A DNA stretch of 64,000 nucleotides, taken from contig AP025045.1 of assembly GCA_036186865.1 (NCBI GenBank), forward strand, positions 12,385,360-12,449,359. The letters are read 5' to 3'. A program made the position numbers and the translations under genes. The DNA comes from Eustoma russellianum (lineage: Eukaryota; Streptophyta; Magnoliopsida; Gentianales; Gentianaceae). The notes beneath the pieces are model-generated. The model ran no database searches, was not told the origin of the DNA, and worked only from the letters and a program-made list of their open reading frames with translations. This document shows, one piece after another, positions 62,497 through 64,000 of this stretch. Positions within the stretch are counted from its first letter, which is position 1; every line of letters starts with the position of its first letter.

Positions 62497-64000
62497 TGTT
62501 ATAACCCGAAATTTTTGAACTAACTGTTACACGTTAATTTAATACTAGGTAGCCATTGGGGGTGTAACGACCATTGCGGAATTAAATTAACTGTAGCGTG
62601 TCGATCATGTCAAAGTAATGTTATAATTATATGAAGTTGTTATATATGTATAGGGAAAAGAAGAAAAAAAAGATAATAATATATATATGTAATATATAAG
62701 AAATAATAACAAGACAATGAGATAAAAAAAGAAAAGAAATAAATAAAATATAAAAAGAAAAGAAAGAATTAACGTGAGGATAAGGAGCAAAATAAAAAAA
62801 ATAAATCAAAAAAATCTAAGGGGTGTCGTAAGGATAAGGGATTTAAAAAAAACAAAACAAAAAAGAGAGAGACGTGGATTGAGGGGAGATTATAACCGCC
62901 CTCAAATCCTGCAGCATGTCAAATTAAATGGTTGGGGTATCGGCTAAAGGAAAAAAACTACAAAAAAGGGATAGAAAGGTAGCGCACAGAGAAGCAGCGG
63001 CCATAAGGGAGAAGGAGGAAAGGGAGAAAGAGAGAAGAAGAAGGGAAGAAAAAAAGGAAGCCGGATGTCTCAAATCTACGCGCTAGTTCGTATACATGAG
63101 TAAATAGCATACAATCGAGGTAGGTTCCCTTTTCCTCCTCCAATTGGTACAAATTCAAGCATGCTTTGGTGATATATTACGTGTTTTGTTGTTTTTAATT
63201 GTTGAAATCTATACTATGTTGCTTAATCTGTGAAAAGCATGAGTTTTTGATTACTGTGGAATGTATTAGATTTCTGTATTTCTGTTGAATGCGTGTGCTT
63301 TGTGTGGTTTTGCGTGGATTGGATTTTTGATTTTAGGGAAAAATTTGATAATCAAAATAGTAAAACGTTTTGATTTTAGGGAAAAATTTGATAATTAAAA
63401 TAGTATAAAATTTGTTTTGAGCCTGTGGAATGCGCAGAAGGCTATGCGGCGTGCTATGCGTCTATGTAATTTGATGTTAGGGATGAATTTGATATCAAAA
63501 GAATTTCTAGGATTTATTTTATTAATGTTATTTAATTGATTAAAAAATAGTATTAAATATAGGAAAAATATAAGTAAATATCACAATATTATAAATAAAT
63601 TCCAGAAATTATAAAATACTAAAATTAAATGATTTTCATCAAATTTCTGTGTAGCGGGCTGATTGTGCGCAGGTCTGACTCATTTACTTAATACATATAA
63701 TAAAAATAAAATAAAATAATCTACTGAGCCGACCGCGGGCCGGGCCGAATGGCCAACGAACCGGGCCCCAGTTGGCTGGCTCAATTAAACGGGAAAAAAA
63801 AATAATATAATTCTGAATTTCTGGAAATTCTATAAACGTTCTTTAATTAATTTTAAATAGTAATAATTATAGGAAAAATAAAATAAAATCGGAAAATATA
63901 TAAATTCCAGAAATGATAAAATGCTGAAATTAAATTATTTCCATTAAATGTTGATAATTGTGGTAATTTATTTAATTTGAATAATTAGGTAATAAATAGA
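62497..64000. mobile_element. Possible start of a long (Tekay-type) LTR, continues beyond the window
   Basis: Starts TGTTATAACCCG after leader debris. AT-rich and without ORFs. Contains a tandem pair of about 39 bp (63324-63362, 63367-63405) and a diverged copy of about 60 bases (63597 and 63903). No second end is visible, so the assignment is tentative. Confidence 0.35.

Noticed and set aside
62605..62809. Minus ORFs of Phe/Tyr/Leu-rich residues
   Set aside because: Low-complexity AT-rich sequence in a probable LTR.

Overview
The window is plant nuclear DNA made almost entirely of nested retrotransposons. No host protein-coding gene, tRNA, rRNA or CRISPR array could be supported. The evidence for a plant is: Ty3/gypsy chromovirus gag-pol genes, primer-binding sites of the initiator-Met type (TGGTATCAGAGC), a Tekay/Del-type integrase chromodomain, and L1-like LINEs whose ORF1 resembles the plant DUF4283 family. 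LTRs that start TGATG and end CATCA, with a pol C-terminal tail read into the 3' LTR, recall the CRM (centromeric) chromovirus clade. Pericentromeric heterochromatin is therefore plausible, but that is inference.

Layout. 1-12732: the right part of a non-autonomous element G (+), with a leader, a gag-like ORF and a 3' LTR. It was interrupted in the ORF by CRM-like element A (1496-10060, -), which has a perfect 5-bp target duplication. G itself sits in the gag gene of element B (12733-about 14110, +). 14111-17458: a second non-autonomous gag-like element H (+). 17459-23602: remnant element C (+), with most of pol deleted and a solo LTR of the A family inside its leader. C ends inside a LINE (LINE-2, 23603-25786, -). 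25787-27843 and 40567-40725: LINE-1 (-), split by Tekay element E (27862-40566, -). E has 3.8-kb LTRs, two predicted spliceosomal introns in gag-pol, and a 10-N assembly gap. 40726-60789: CRM-like element F (-), whose pol is one open frame of 1237 codons. F was invaded by CRM-like element D (45857-54653, +, target duplication AGATC) and by a solo LTR of the G family (54932-56448, target duplication GTTAC). 60790-62490: a truncated inverted LTR and leader debris. From about 62497: the probable start of another long LTR.

How the parts fit. A, B, C, D and F encode or once encoded Gag, protease, RT, RNase H and integrase. G and H keep a leader, the end of pol with its polypurine tract, and LTRs, but replace gag-pol with one acidic gag-like ORF. 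They look like parasites of the autonomous families; G's leader matches F's almost word for word just upstream of gag. Readable insertion order: LINE-2 before C before the A-type solo LTR; B before G before A; LINE-1 before E and F; F before D and the G-type solo LTR.

The observations most worth a second look are the gag-like ORFs of G and H, the pol tail encoded across the polypurine tract and into the LTR, the two introns in E, and covarying hairpin repeats in the LTRs of E. Technical warnings: the N gap is flanked by a false 50-bp duplication, and the frameshifts of element D look partly like homopolymer sequencing error.
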